Below are positions 14,583 through 23,461 of a DNA stretch of 46,070 nucleotides, one piece after another; the stretch's first letter is position 1; each line of letters begins with the position of its first letter. The DNA is from Bacilli bacterium (GTDB lineage Bacteria; Bacillota_I; Bacilli_A; RFN20; CAG-826), in contig JAFTDF010000046.1 of the NCBI GenBank assembly GCA_017454295.1, positions 1-46,070 on the forward strand, given 5' to 3'. Below the pieces are notes generated by a model. That model was not told the DNA's origin. It did not search any database and was given only the letters and a program-made list of their open reading frames with translations. The position numbers were made by a program, and so were the translations under genes.

Positions 14583-15926
14583 ATGTTTCAATCAGTTTCA
14601 ATAGAAAACTTCCGTTCGTTTGCCGAGGAAACCACCATCGATTTCCGGGCCAATAAATCCACTGCCCACCCAAATACCATTTATACCAACCTATATGGAA
14701 AAAGCCCCGCTAGAATCACAAAGTTCAACATGCTGTTTGGGCCGAATGGAAGCGGGAAGTCCAATCTTATCGATGCTATCTCGTTCTTTCGTTTCGTAAT
14801 AGTTCGTGGTATTCCCGATTGCGGGATTTCCGATTTGGCCAACGTGTTTAAAGCCGATGAATTGGGCACAATCGGGAAAGTCGTTTTCCATTTCAGCGTC
14901 CCCGAATCGCCCTTGTTGTATACCTATACTCTAACAATTGATTATTCAGCCAGGACCTTGACCGGTGAAAAGTTGTCATCTAATAAAGGCGACATTTTCG
15001 GCTGGGAAATCGGAGAAAAAGAGTTACCGATCTTCACTCAATTGAAAGCCGTGTTTTCGCCGAAAGCAGACAAAGAACGTTATAAGGTCTATGTGGATGA
15101 CTTTTGCAGCGTTGCTAAACCAAACAAAACTTTCTTATCGAAGCTGGCCAATATGGAAAAAGACCAGTCTACCATTGGCAATATTGAAATGTTTTTTCGT
15201 CCGATTCTTGAAGTGTTTTACCGCATCATCATTTTTTCTCCCAGCCCTGCAAAATATAAGGACCTCAAAGACGCAATCATCGACGAAGGAGGAAAATTGG
15301 ACGCAATGCGAAAAGAGATCCGCCGTCTAGGCTTATCCTTTAACAGCATTCAGCTAGAAGAAGTCGATATCAAAACTTTTGCCGAAAACCTGGGGATGAC
15401 CATAAAAGCCGTCGAAGAATTCGCAACCCGTATAAAAAATCGTATAAACCCCGGAGAAACCCGACACTTTATTCGTTCCGATCGGCCCTACTATTTCGGT
15501 TTAAAGGAAAATGGTGACCAAGTATTTTATAAAATCGTTCTGCATTACGAGAATGGCGCAAAGCTAGATTTCGAAAGCGAATCATCGGGAACACAAAAGA
15601 TTGTAAACATGCTCCCCGTTTTATTTGGAGAAGAGTGCAGAAACAACGGTTTATTCCTAATCGATGAAGTAGATCGTAGTCTCCACACTAACTTAACAAA
15701 GCAGTTTGTTAACGAAATAATCCGCGAACACGGCGGTAGGACAAACCAGTTTCTCTTCACGGCCCATGATCCCGCGTTGTTAGATACCTCAATTTTCCGG
15801 AAAGACGAGTTGTTCTTCTTAGAAAACGAAAACCACGCTTCTCATATTTTCCGATTGGATGAGACCTCGATTAGAATCGACAGAGACATCAAAAAGAAAT
15901 ACACAAGCGGACAAATCAAAGTGTGA
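14583..15926 (+). CDS. AAA_15/OLD-like ATPase, possible abortive-infection component
   Basis: The 447-residue cytosolic ATPase has Walker A GPNGSGKS at residues 53-60, an ABC-type signature-like SSGTQK in the last third, Walker B LFLIDEVD near residue 358 and a FTAHDPALLD switch motif after it. The start MFQSVSIENFRSF is the usual N-terminus of RecF/SMC-like AAA_15 and AAA_21 proteins found in RloA, AbiLi and PARIS AriA. AGAAAGAG precedes the ATG. Such ATPases normally sit beside an effector nuclease, but the following sequence holds only fragments, so the partner may have been lost or it may act alone. The C-terminus has no TOPRIM domain that I can see, so it is not a full OLD nuclease. Confidence 0.75.
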   Translation: MFQSVSIENFRSFAEETTIDFRANKSTAHPNTIYTNLYGKSPARITKFNMLFGPNGSGKSNLIDAISFFRFVIVRGIPDCGISDLANVFKADELGTIGKVVFHFSVPESPLLYTYTLTIDYSARTLTGEKLSSNKGDIFGWEIGEKELPIFTQLKAVFSPKADKERYKVYVDDFCSVAKPNKTFLSKLANMEKDQSTIGNIEMFFRPILEVFYRIIIFSPSPAKYKDLKDAIIDEGGKLDAMRKEIRRLGLSFNSIQLEEVDIKTFAENLGMTIKAVEEFATRIKNRINPGETRHFIRSDRPYYFGLKENGDQVFYKIVLHYENGAKLDFESESSGTQKIVNMLPVLFGEECRNNGLFLIDEVDRSLHTNLTKQFVNEIIREHGGRTNQFLFTAHDPALLDTSIFRKDELFFLENENHASHIFRLDETSIRIDRDIKKKYTSGQIKV

Positions 15927-15973
15927 CGTCATGGCTAAAAGCATGGATTTGAAACATCAAAACCATTAGCGTT

Positions 15974-16219
15974 TTAGCCAATTTGAAGTTTTGGGTTGCA
16001 GCCTTCGAAGGCGTCCGCAGGATACGAAGGGCAGTGTTTCCCATAGGCAAGCTGAGTGAGCGAAACACAATCCTTAAAGGCAAAATTACCTATCTTTTCA
16101 ACCGTTTGCGAACAGTAGAAATACGTCAAAGAAGAACAACCATTGAAGGCATTTGAGCCCACCTCGGTTAGTGTAGCGATTTTAAGTGTACTAAATGAGG
16201 TTAGGGACGAGCAGTTCAT
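15974..16219 (-). pseudogene. Fragment of a BspA-like leucine-rich-repeat surface protein
   Basis: About 82 codons hold repeats of the LRR_5/BspA type: GSNAFNGCSSLTYF, GNFAFKDCVSLTQLAYG and ADAFEGCNPKL. There is no signal peptide, ribosome site or full repeat array. Upstream in the same frame, a short unrelated tail (GARWEKTEFKINYELLVP) runs in. I read it as a gene remnant. Confidence 0.65.
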
Positions 16220-16280
16220 AGTTGATCTTAAACTCTGTCTTCTCCCAACGGGCTCCTAAATGGGCGCTGCCGTCTCTTTG

Positions 16281-16433
16281 CTAAGTACCGGCCTCCAGCT
16301 TTTGACCCCCTTCATACCAAAGGTGGGCGACAACGGTGGATTTACCCACTTGTCTGGCTCCGTAGATGGTGATGCAAGGAAACTGCTTTGCATCATCAAG
16401 AATTGTTTTTTCAATCGCTCTTCGAATGTACAT
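16281..16433 (-). pseudogene. N-terminal fragment of an AAA_14 family ATPase
   Basis: From MYIRRAIEKTIL the frame reads FPCITIYGARQVGKSTVV, which is the N-terminal Walker A region of AAA_14/DUF4143 ATPases (usual form GPRQVGKTT). GGAGG lies 8 bases before this ATG. The frame stops after about 50 codons, while the family runs to about 400, so the rest is gone. Confidence 0.7.
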
Positions 16434-16687
16434 AACCATCGCCTCCGACGTTATTCCATCCTTATGTTTCGGCAATTTCAATATAGCACTTTAAATCTGC
16501 CAAACATTCGACTACAACGAGACTTTTGGCATCAATACTGCCAAAAACTCCTTCGTTATCATCCACAAATGGCTGATGTTTATCGTTCTTTCACAAGCTA
16601 AGAAGAGGTGCTTTAGGAAATGGCAATCATTCCCAAATACATGGAAAGTAATACCATTGTTCCGGAAGGGTTTAAAACAAAATAGGA

Positions 16688-18097
16688 CTATTCCATGAAT
16701 TCTTGTTTCTGTCCTAAAAAAGCTTCTTGGTCTTTCACGAGTCGCCAATATCCGGTTTTCTTTGATCCAATCCGTTTTAGGCGGCCTAAACCCACGAGCA
16801 CATCGATATGACGTAAAGCCGTGATTCGGGAAATCTCCAAAGCGGAGCAGAGTTCCTCGGCTTTGCTAAGCATCCCACCTTGGCTGGAAACGTAACGCAA
16901 GATCGCACGTTGTGTCTTATTCAGCGTGGCATCTTCCATCGTTAAGGGAATGCCGAAACGTTTGCACACTTCCTCGACCCGGCGTTCCACAAAGCCGACA
17001 ATGGCTCGACACCGAGACACAGGAAGGCCGGGGAAAGCATAAAGCGACAACGCCACAAAGGTAGGAACATTGACGAGCGACGAAGGATGTTTCAGCGGTA
17101 ACTGGTCGAGATAATCTAGCTGGACACGGCGTTGATGCGAAGCAAAAGGCTTCCAAGGCCTTGTCTTGGACCTAGCGAGCTCTTCATCCAAGAGGCCAAA
17201 ACCCAAACAACTCCCCGTATCGAAAATGGGGGCGACGCCGACGAATTCCAACGTATTGGCATCGCGAAGCAAACCAAAATTATTTAAATGCCGGTCTTCG
17301 TTTCCCAAAAGGTAATCCACAAGCAGCATTTGATCGATGGCCTTTTTGGCATCGACGATTCCTAATTCCCGGTAACGGCGAAGCAAGAATTGATAATCGG
17401 ATTCGTGATTCATCTTACCTCCGCCTTTATAAACCATATAAGCGGTCACGAAATCTTGGGAGTAGGAAACGAAGTCCCGACAACCACAATAGGTTTCGCC
17501 TCCGTCTTCGACCAAAAAATAATCGACATGGGGGATTCCCAAATAAGCGCAGACGGTCGATGCGATGACCTCGTTATACACCTCATAGCAAAAGGGCTTG
17601 CTCCCGGATTTCAATAAGACGCGATTCCCTTGGATGATTTTCCACCGCTTTTTGAGATTGCCTTCACTGGTGGCGTCGGGAGAAAGAAACGAAGGATGCT
17701 TCTTTTCTTGTCTTCCCACCAAAACATCTCCCAAATCATAGGAATAATCGTTTTCAAAGAAATTGATTTCGGAAAAGGAGATTCCCTTTCCTTTTTCCCG
17801 AATCCAATAACAATCCGACAAGGACAGGCCGTGGCAATGCAATAGCAAGCGCGACGTCGAGGTATCTTCCGGCAGGATAATCCCCAAGGTCTTGGCCAAA
17901 TCATCCCGGCTCATGGGGATTCGGCGATTCTTCCACCACCGCTTCAAACCGGAGGGATTCTTCTCTTCCCAACCCGCGTCGGTGCCAAAAGGAAAATGGT
18001 CGGGTTCATACACCGCGAGCAGCTTTTGCAAATCCCCGTCGCCATCGATCTCCAAATCAGCAACGACGATGTCTTTGTGCATCAATTCATAAACCAC
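16688..18097 (-). CDS. HipA-like serine/threonine kinase with C-terminal winged helix
   Basis: The 469-residue protein begins at GTG, with AAGGAGGG 8 bases upstream. The kinase core shows NEDRHLNNFG at 266-275 (catalytic Asp in DRHxxN) and IFDTGS at 291-296 (metal-binding DxG-like), the HipA and CtkA pattern. An N-terminal part of about 130 residues replaces the usual HipA N1 domain. The last 70 residues (NKTQRAILRYVSSQGGM ... ALRHIDVLVGLGRLKR) look like a winged helix. In HipBA systems DNA binding is done by a separate HipB; none is adjacent here, so the fused wing may serve that role. Three AGTATC repeats lie at the promoter. The substrate is unknown; toxin activity is inference. Confidence 0.72.
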   Translation of the reverse strand: MVYELMHKDIVVADLEIDGDGDLQKLLAVYEPDHFPFGTDAGWEEKNPSGLKRWWKNRRIPMSRDDLAKTLGIILPEDTSTSRLLLHCHGLSLSDCYWIREKGKGISFSEINFFENDYSYDLGDVLVGRQEKKHPSFLSPDATSEGNLKKRWKIIQGNRVLLKSGSKPFCYEVYNEVIASTVCAYLGIPHVDYFLVEDGGETYCGCRDFVSYSQDFVTAYMVYKGGGKMNHESDYQFLLRRYRELGIVDAKKAIDQMLLVDYLLGNEDRHLNNFGLLRDANTLEFVGVAPIFDTGSCLGFGLLDEELARSKTRPWKPFASHQRRVQLDYLDQLPLKHPSSLVNVPTFVALSLYAFPGLPVSRCRAIVGFVERRVEEVCKRFGIPLTMEDATLNKTQRAILRYVSSQGGMLSKAEELCSALEISRITALRHIDVLVGLGRLKRIGSKKTGYWRLVKDQEAFLGQKQEFME

Positions 18098-18119
18098 GGG
18101 ATTCCCTCCTTGGATTTAT

Positions 18120-18152
18120 AGTATCTTTAAAGTATCAGAAAATAAAGTATCA
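18120..18152 (-). promoter_or_regulatory. Three AGTATC repeats at the HipA-like gene promoter
   Basis: AGTATC occurs at 18120, 18131 and 18147, the first two within an imperfect palindrome around CTTTAAAG. They overlap the likely -10 TATAAA of the gene that begins at 18097. They are candidate operators for autoregulation. Confidence 0.5.
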
Positions 18153-18282
18153 TTCCTGGATTGAGACCCCCTCTTTGTAGCGTTTTCCCAAATAATAACG
18201 CTTCTACAATCCGTTTTTGGCGATTTTGCCACTACCCGAATTCCAGCTCTCCATTTTTCTGAGTTGGAAAGGGAAAACAAAA

Positions 18283-18307
18283 AAGCAGGAGACGCATCTT
18301 CCTGCTT
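18283..18307 (-). terminator. Orphan terminator
   Basis: AAGCAGGA and TCCTGCTT form an 8-bp stem, followed on the - strand by TTTTTTGTTTT. No gene I can recognise ends here; the surrounding 375 bases (18153-18528) hold no convincing gene. It may mark a deleted gene. Confidence 0.65.
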
Positions 18308-18528
18308 GCGCTTGGGCACCGAGAGCTTCCAAGCATACTTCACTATTATGGATATTCATATGCAAACGTCAATGATCTGCATATTGTTACTTGACAGAGA
18401 GATTGCAACAATATTACGTCCCAGTCAGAAGGGAAGCCCATCGTATCGATGATTTTCTGGATTGGGATTACTTTGAGCTTCTTAGAAAAAAGTTAATTTC
18501 ATTTTTAATCCAATCCCCACAAGAAAAA

Positions 18529-18544
18529 GAGGCCCGAAGGCCTC
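18529..18544 (-). terminator. Terminator of the diguanylate cyclase gene
   Basis: GAGGCC and GGCCTC pair around TTCG, followed by TTTTTCTT on the - strand. The same hairpin ends the operon at 25547-25562. Confidence 0.85.
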
Positions 18545-18571
18545 ATAAGGAATACTGAATGAATCTTAGCC

Positions 18572-20056
18572 CTACCGGTATTCGTCGTTGGCTTTCATTT
18601 CCTTCTTCCGCACATACATGGCTTTATCGGCGCGGTTGAAGACATCATCCACGGAAGTATCGTGTTCCGGATCGAACTCGGCATAGCCGATGGCCGCGGA
18701 GACTTGCTCTTCGGGGAGAAGATCCTTATCCGCGCTTAAATCCTCGATTTTGGCGTTGAATTCGGCAATGAGTTCGGCGGAGCGTTCATAGTCGGGGCCA
18801 CGGAATAGAATCACGAATTCATCCCCGCCCACACGATACACGGGCGAATGGCCGAAGATCGTGCAGATGATGTTACATAGCTTAATCAACGCGTGGTCCC
18901 CCGATTCATGGCCATAATCGTCATTGATGTTCTTTAAGTAGTTGAGATCCACCATCGCCAAACCGAAGATCGTTTCTTCCTTGCGGCGAATGCGATCGTT
19001 TAAAACGGCCACTTGGGTATCGTAGGCGATCTTGTTCCGAACCCCGGTTAAGGCATCCTTATTGGCGAGCTCGGCCATCTTGCCCGCCACTTTCTGGGTG
19101 GCCAATAAGGTGGCATTGGTTTCGGTGAGTTCATGGATCTTACGGTTCACATCGCCTTCCATGACCTTCATGGCATCGGCGAGATCAGTGAATTCATCAT
19201 GGGTGCCCACTTTTAACTTAGCGAAGGCCTCATGGGTGCCATCGGGGTCATTGACGTCATAAGACATGGCGGCATGTTGCAAGGCTTTGACGGGGCGGAT
19301 TAAGGTGAAATGGACGATCACCACACCTAAGACGGATATCACCAAAACCGTGATCACCAAATAGATAAATAGCCGGACGATGGCATCGGCTTGCTTACTC
19401 CGCACCGTATCCATGGTGATATCCACCAAGGCATAGCAAATGATATTGTTCTCGTTATCTAAGACGGGGCGACCCGCGGTGACCAAATGCATGTCGGTGG
19501 CTTCGTCGATATAAATCGAGGCCACAAAGCCCAACATATGGTCTTTCAACATCGGATAATCCTCTTCGTAAAGAGGATCGATGACCCCAACGGGGAAAAC
19601 CTCGTTTTCCTGGTCATAGACGATATAGAGGGCCGATTTCCTCTCATAATCGACATAGGCTAGATACACCCCATCGGTTTCGGGGTTAGCCTCTTTGACG
19701 CGGGAAAGGTAGGACTGCAGCCGTTTATATTCGGGCATCGCCTTCACCGCATCGAATTGGGCGAGGTAGTCTTTATATTCTTGGGTGCCTTCTTTATCCC
19801 GGCCGGGTTTGGAGGAAGATTCGTAATAAGAGACCACCGCATTCGTAACGGCTTTGGTATCTTCGATATCGATAGTTAAGGCCACCGTATCGGCTAAATG
19901 GGTGGCCATATTCTTATAATTCGCCTGATTGGTATTGGAAGAGACCAGGGAGAAGTAGACCATGGCGATTTCGGCTAGGACCAATCCGAAAACGACGATC
20001 ATCAAAATCGTCTTGGCCAAAATCGGGAAGCGTCCCCTTCTCTTTGCTTTTTCCAT
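18572..20056 (-). CDS. Membrane diguanylate cyclase (Cache-like sensor, HAMP-like, GGDEF)
   Basis: The protein makes c-di-GMP from two GTP. It has about 494 residues. A membrane segment near residues 10-35, a roughly 200-residue outside domain (YLAYVDYERKSALYIVYD, then a second PAS-like lobe), a second membrane segment (LFIYLVITVLVISVLGVVIV), a HAMP-like linker, a short coiled coil and a C-terminal GGDEF domain appear in that order. GGDEF is intact near residue 410, and metal and base contacts are seen in DLNYLKNINDDYGHESGD. No RxxD inhibitory site precedes GGDEF. ATG at 20056 is chosen since an upstream in-frame TTG overlaps a terminator. It is preceded by a c-di-GMP riboswitch, so it is likely feedback-controlled. 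Confidence 0.88.
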   Translation of the reverse strand: MEKAKRRGRFPILAKTILMIVVFGLVLAEIAMVYFSLVSSNTNQANYKNMATHLADTVALTIDIEDTKAVTNAVVSYYESSSKPGRDKEGTQEYKDYLAQFDAVKAMPEYKRLQSYLSRVKEANPETDGVYLAYVDYERKSALYIVYDQENEVFPVGVIDPLYEEDYPMLKDHMLGFVASIYIDEATDMHLVTAGRPVLDNENNIICYALVDITMDTVRSKQADAIVRLFIYLVITVLVISVLGVVIVHFTLIRPVKALQHAAMSYDVNDPDGTHEAFAKLKVGTHDEFTDLADAMKVMEGDVNRKIHELTETNATLLATQKVAGKMAELANKDALTGVRNKIAYDTQVAVLNDRIRRKEETIFGLAMVDLNYLKNINDDYGHESGDHALIKLCNIICTIFGHSPVYRVGGDEFVILFRGPDYERSAELIAEFNAKIEDLSADKDLLPEEQVSAAIGYAEFDPEHDTSVDDVFNRADKAMYVRKKEMKANDEYR

Positions 20057-20073
20057 ACCCTGATAAAACAAAA

Positions 20074-20097
20074 CCGATATCGGCGTAAAGATATCGG
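20074..20097 (-). terminator. Riboswitch-controlled terminator before the diguanylate cyclase
   Basis: On the - strand CCGATATC and GATATCGG form a perfect 8-bp stem, followed by TTTTGTTTT. It lies between the c-di-GMP aptamer and the ATG at 20056, where an expression platform is expected. Confidence 0.82.
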
Positions 20098-20111
20098 GGC
20101 TAATGGGAAAA

Positions 20112-20195
20112 CGGAGAGTGCAACTGGCTGCCCCTAGTGGTTTTCTTGGGCCCTTTAGCTTTGCGTCGCCGAATTACTTCGGTTTTGCCATTTAT
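20112..20195 (-). ncRNA. c-di-GMP-I (GEMM-I) riboswitch
   Basis: Read on the - strand, the segment contains GGCAAAACC, the hairpin CCGAA-GTAA-TTCGG, the invariant GACGCAAAGC, then GGGCCCAAG, and finally GGCAGCCAGTTGC. These occur in the order and spacing of class I c-di-GMP aptamers. A -10-like TACTAT lies just upstream. Edges are approximate. With the terminator at 20074-20097 it forms a likely transcriptional switch for the diguanylate cyclase. Confidence 0.88.
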
Positions 20196-20339
20196 AATCT
20201 TACCATAGTATCCCTGTGCGTAAACCATTAAACATCGGCCAGTTTCCAGAAATAGTAAGGTTGCTTAATCGATAGAGTCTGCCTTTGATTGGATTAGCAA
20301 CCCCAAATACGGAGAAGTTTTGTATTTTTTACAATTCCA

Positions 20340-20657
20340 TTGGATAATTACCACATGGAATACGGAAAACGTTTTCGCTTATATCGCGATAAAAAAGGAC
20401 TCACCCAGAAAGAAGCTGCCGAAGCTTTGGGCATTACACCTTATCAGTTAGGGAACTATGAAACCGATCGCAGTGAGCCTAATATCGCCACTTTAAAAAA
20501 GATGAGCCAGCTCTATCAGGTATCGTTAGACCGGCTTCTAGGAAATCGCTTCGCTCCGATGCAAAGCATCGAGGAAAACGAGCCCAAATTTGATATCGAC
20601 GAAATCAAAGCCGCCTTGGACGATTTCTGCAACCGGTACAGAAAAGAGCAAAACTAA
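20340..20657 (+). CDS. XRE-family helix-turn-helix regulator
   Basis: The 105-residue DNA-binding protein has an N-terminal HTH_3 domain: FRLYRDKKGLTQKEAAEALG, then YQLGNYETDRSEPNIATL, with helix 3 centred on the YQLGNYE stretch, and a DRLLG end. The C-terminal 35 residues are acidic and helical. The start is uncertain: TTG at 20340, or ATG at 20355 (MEYGKRF). Neither has a strong ribosome site. It stands alone 170 bases upstream of the gene at 20826, so it may control that transcript. Confidence 0.8.
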   Translation: MDNYHMEYGKRFRLYRDKKGLTQKEAAEALGITPYQLGNYETDRSEPNIATLKKMSQLYQVSLDRLLGNRFAPMQSIEENEPKFDIDEIKAALDDFCNRYRKEQN

Positions 20658-20825
20658 GCATTGGCCGTCAAACCAACTTCAAAAACCAAGTCGGCTTTTT
20701 CTACTCGTAAAGCCACTTTGCATAGATACTTTTTTCATCATTGTTTGTATTTTTTGCGGTTTTTGTCTTTTCTACCTTTCTTTTCACTGAAAAACGGTTA
20801 TCCTATATCTGGATGAGAGGTTTTT

Positions 20826-21488
20826 ATGGACAAGACCATTTGGATTAACCGTTATCACCAGCCCCTCTGTGCAAGCAGGATTTCTAATCGTTATTTCATG
20901 GGAATCCTCGTTTTCGTCGCCACTGGCGGTGGCTGGCATAACTTCATTGCCAAAAAGAAGCGGATCCAGCGTCTCTTCAAGGAAGGCAAGAAACGCTTTC
21001 CGAAAATCGGACCGCTCTTAAATAAACTCGAAGCAGTTGCATTTTTCGTCTTTGGCTTTCGTGAACAAGTGGATCTCCCTCAAGCCCACGACCCCGAAAC
21101 AAAAAGTCTTTTCATCACCGCTAAACCAAAAACTGCCGTCCAAGAGCAATATGATTCTTGCCTATTCTCTATCCGACAGTTGTTCAATCACTGCATCATT
21201 GACGAAAACGAAGCGCGGCTTCTTTGCAAATACTGCGGCTTTACGCTCGAAGACATGCACCTCGGTATCTATAAAGGAACCCGAGGAAAACCACGATATC
21301 AGCGGGGCGATTCCGTCTACTTCTATGTGGATGAAGCCAAGAAAAAAGGCGTAGTCGCAATCGTCGATGCCTATGGCACCTTTGGTCAGGATCTAGAACC
21401 TTCTTACGATATCTTCGTCAAAGAGGACAACACCCTATATAAGCATTTCCGAGAAACTTATGTGTTCGCGGATATCCATCAAGCTTAA
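20826..21488 (+). CDS. Hypothetical protein upstream of RhuM-like gene
   Basis: The protein has 220 residues; GAGAGG precedes its ATG. I do not recognise it. One hydrophobic stretch near residues 25-37 (FMGILVFVATGGGW) may be a buried strand or a weak membrane segment. A CKYCGF pair of cysteines follows near residue 140. The last 70 residues (GDSVYFYVDEAKKKGVVAIVDAYG ... DNTLYKHF) look like a small beta-barrel. It ends 16 bases before the RhuM-like gene and is probably co-transcribed with it. Confidence 0.65.
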   Translation: MDKTIWINRYHQPLCASRISNRYFMGILVFVATGGGWHNFIAKKKRIQRLFKEGKKRFPKIGPLLNKLEAVAFFVFGFREQVDLPQAHDPETKSLFITAKPKTAVQEQYDSCLFSIRQLFNHCIIDENEARLLCKYCGFTLEDMHLGIYKGTRGKPRYQRGDSVYFYVDEAKKKGVVAIVDAYGTFGQDLEPSYDIFVKEDNTLYKHFRETYVFADIHQA

Positions 21489-21504
21489 TAGAAAGGAGAA
21501 AACG

Positions 21505-22751
21505 ATGGAGTTTCATTTTCTCACCTACATCAAGCCCGACGGAACCCCCATCGAAATCATCAGAAGCAAAGAGGATGGTTCCTTGTGGATCAGCGCTCCA
21601 TCCTTGGCTTTACTTTATGGGATGGAGGTCTCTTGGGTTCGGAGAAAGCTCCATTCCGAAGTTGCCAAAACCAGCCCCGAAAATGGTTCAGTTAGTGCTA
21701 AATTAGCATCAACTGGAAAGGATGGGAAGAAGTACGAAATCGAGTATTTCCAAATGGAGTTCGTCTTAAATACCGCGATTGGAAACGGCTCCGATTTGAA
21801 ACCGGATTTTCAGAAATGGGTCACTCAGAATAGCCAACCGAAAATGGGCAAAATCATTCGATACCATCTAAATAATCAGGACATCGAGGTCCGCGTTTCA
21901 CCTAACCGAGATACGGTTTGGCTAACCCAAGAACAAATCGCGCAATTGCATGGAAGATCGCAGCCAAATATATCAATGCATTTACGCAATATCTTCCGTT
22001 GCGGTGAGCTCGAAGAAGAGGCAGTTCATAAGAAATTCTTATATACTGCCACGGATGGGAAAACTTATTTAACCGACTTCTATAATCTTAGTGCCATCCT
22101 AGCGGTCGGGTATCGCGTCAATTCGAAAAGAGGCATTCAATTCCGGAACTGGGCAAGCATCATTCTTAGTGACCACCTGAAGAATTTGAAACCCAGTTCC
22201 TCAAATCCGCCCGCTACTCAAAATGACATTCTTTCTCAAATCTATTATGTTCTGAATGAGCACAGCAATCGCTTTGACACGATTGAAAAGAAGATCGAGT
22301 ATTATCACCCCAGCATCCAACTCATTGAAACAGGCCATTACTTTGAAGCTTACCTTGCTGCCGTAGAACGTTTTAAGCTCGCGAAGAGAACGATTGCGAT
22401 TATCGATGCCTATGCCGACGACACGTTATTTAAATACCTCCAAAAAGCCTCTCCGAACATCAAAGCTCTCGTCTACTGCGACCGGCCAAGCCGTTTCAGC
22501 GTTCCGGCGTTAGAGGCTTTTGAAAAAGAGCATTTTCCCATCGTCATAACCGAACTTAAAAATGTTCACGATCGGTATGTAATTATCGATGACGAACATT
22601 ACTATGCCTTGGGCACTTCGTTAACAGCATAGGAAATCGGGCATTCATGGTAATTGAGTTAAAAAGCGAACCGGTTACGAAAGCAATTGTTGCTTTGACA
22701 AAGCAAGCTCCTCTTCTTCCGAAACTGAAAGAAGACCATTTAACCAAATAG
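21505..22751 (+). pseudogene. RhuM-like protein with C-terminal PLD-like domain, frameshifted near the end
   Basis: ATG at 21505 follows AAAGGAG. The N-terminal 110 residues are a first RhuM-like segment. Next comes a second, fuller RhuM domain (TVWLTQEQIAQLHGRSQPNISMHLRNIF, then YRVNSKRGIQFRNWA). Residues 280-375 resemble the PLD-like domain of RhuM proteins, with HDRYVIIDDEHYYALGTS. The frame stops at 22630-22632 just after GTSLTA. Shifting by one base there restores AIGNRAFMVIELKSEPVTKA and 35 or so further residues up to TAG at 22749-22751, which is where family members normally end. One base has therefore been lost near 22629. The protein is probably truncated and may be inactive. The family is linked to mobile elements and toxins; its function is not settled. 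Confidence 0.7.
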
Positions 22752-22770
22752 GGCAGCCAGCAATATAAAA

Positions 22771-22787
22771 GCCCGTCGCTGACGGGC
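22771..22787 (-). terminator. Hairpin after orphan spacer repeat
   Basis: GCCCGTC and GACGGGC pair around a 3-base loop, followed by TTTTATA on the - strand. Confidence 0.6.
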
Positions 22788-22792
22788 CGGAA

Positions 22793-22848
22793 GGATCCGG
22801 GTTTTCGGGGTTCAGCCCACCCAAATCCACCTCATTTTCAATAGAACT
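22793..22848 (-). repeat. Orphan copy of the cassette spacer repeat
   Basis: About 56 bases match the 3' spacer of the array (reverse complement begins TTCTATTGAAAATGAGGTGG and ends CCCGGATCC). They are almost identical to the copy at 5520-5598, although the array ends 11 kb away. No cassette body is attached. The whole gap 22752-23461 has no gene I can support. Confidence 0.85.
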
Positions 22849-22857
22849 AGAAAAAAA

Positions 22858-22872
22858 GCGGGCTAAGCCCGC
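22858..22872 (-). terminator. Orphan cassette-type terminator
   Basis: GCGGGC and GCCCGC pair around a 3-base loop, followed by TTTTTTT on the - strand. It is almost the same stem as the m7/m6 junction at 6914-6929, but no FAW core follows. Confidence 0.7.
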
Positions 22873-22986
22873 GACCGGCAAAACCCCGGCCATGTGCTTA
22901 TAATATATGCAAGTCGTAGGCATTTGCAAACACCCCCATAGATACCGGCCGGTTTCCAAAATGGTTCTTACGCGAGATAAACGGGG

Positions 22987-23010
22987 CAGTTAGTGCTAAA
23001 TTAGCATCAA
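22987..23010 (+). repeat. Short duplicate of part of the RhuM-like gene
   Basis: 24 bases are identical to 21689-21712 inside the RhuM-like gene (they encode VSAKLAS). Flanking bases are partly similar. It is probably the scar of a second, deleted RhuM-like gene. Confidence 0.6.
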
Positions 23011-23461
23011 TTGAAATGATGGGGTGGGTGAAAACAAACCGCTTCGATGATTGAACTTGTTTGAGGCATAGAATCGGTGGAAACCCCACTTCGAAGCATT
23101 CGTAAGAAATGGGTCAAACGTTCGATACTATCTATATAATTCGTGCGCATCGATCGAACGAAGCACGGTTTTATAGAATTGGCTAAGGTCCTAATATTGT
23201 GCCTCTGTTTACTAGAAAAAGGTCAACGCCGATCTTTTGCCAAAAGACCCAGTATGTGAAGAAATGGAATATACTGACGACTCCCAACTTGTGCAAAATT
23301 CGCGCAGGTTAGCACTGCACTCGTCCCGAGGGAAAAGGGTCCAAAGCATAATTGAATCATTGCTCGTTAGGAAAGCAATGAGTTCCCCGCATGAGTCATT
23401 TTTTCCAATTCCTTCGCATAAGAAAACCCAAGTAAAAGCTGCATTTTCAACCAACAATATC

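Noticed and set aside
20660..20825. Terminator between the XRE gene and the gene at 20826
   Set aside because: The only candidate pairing is short and interrupted, so it is not reported as a feature.
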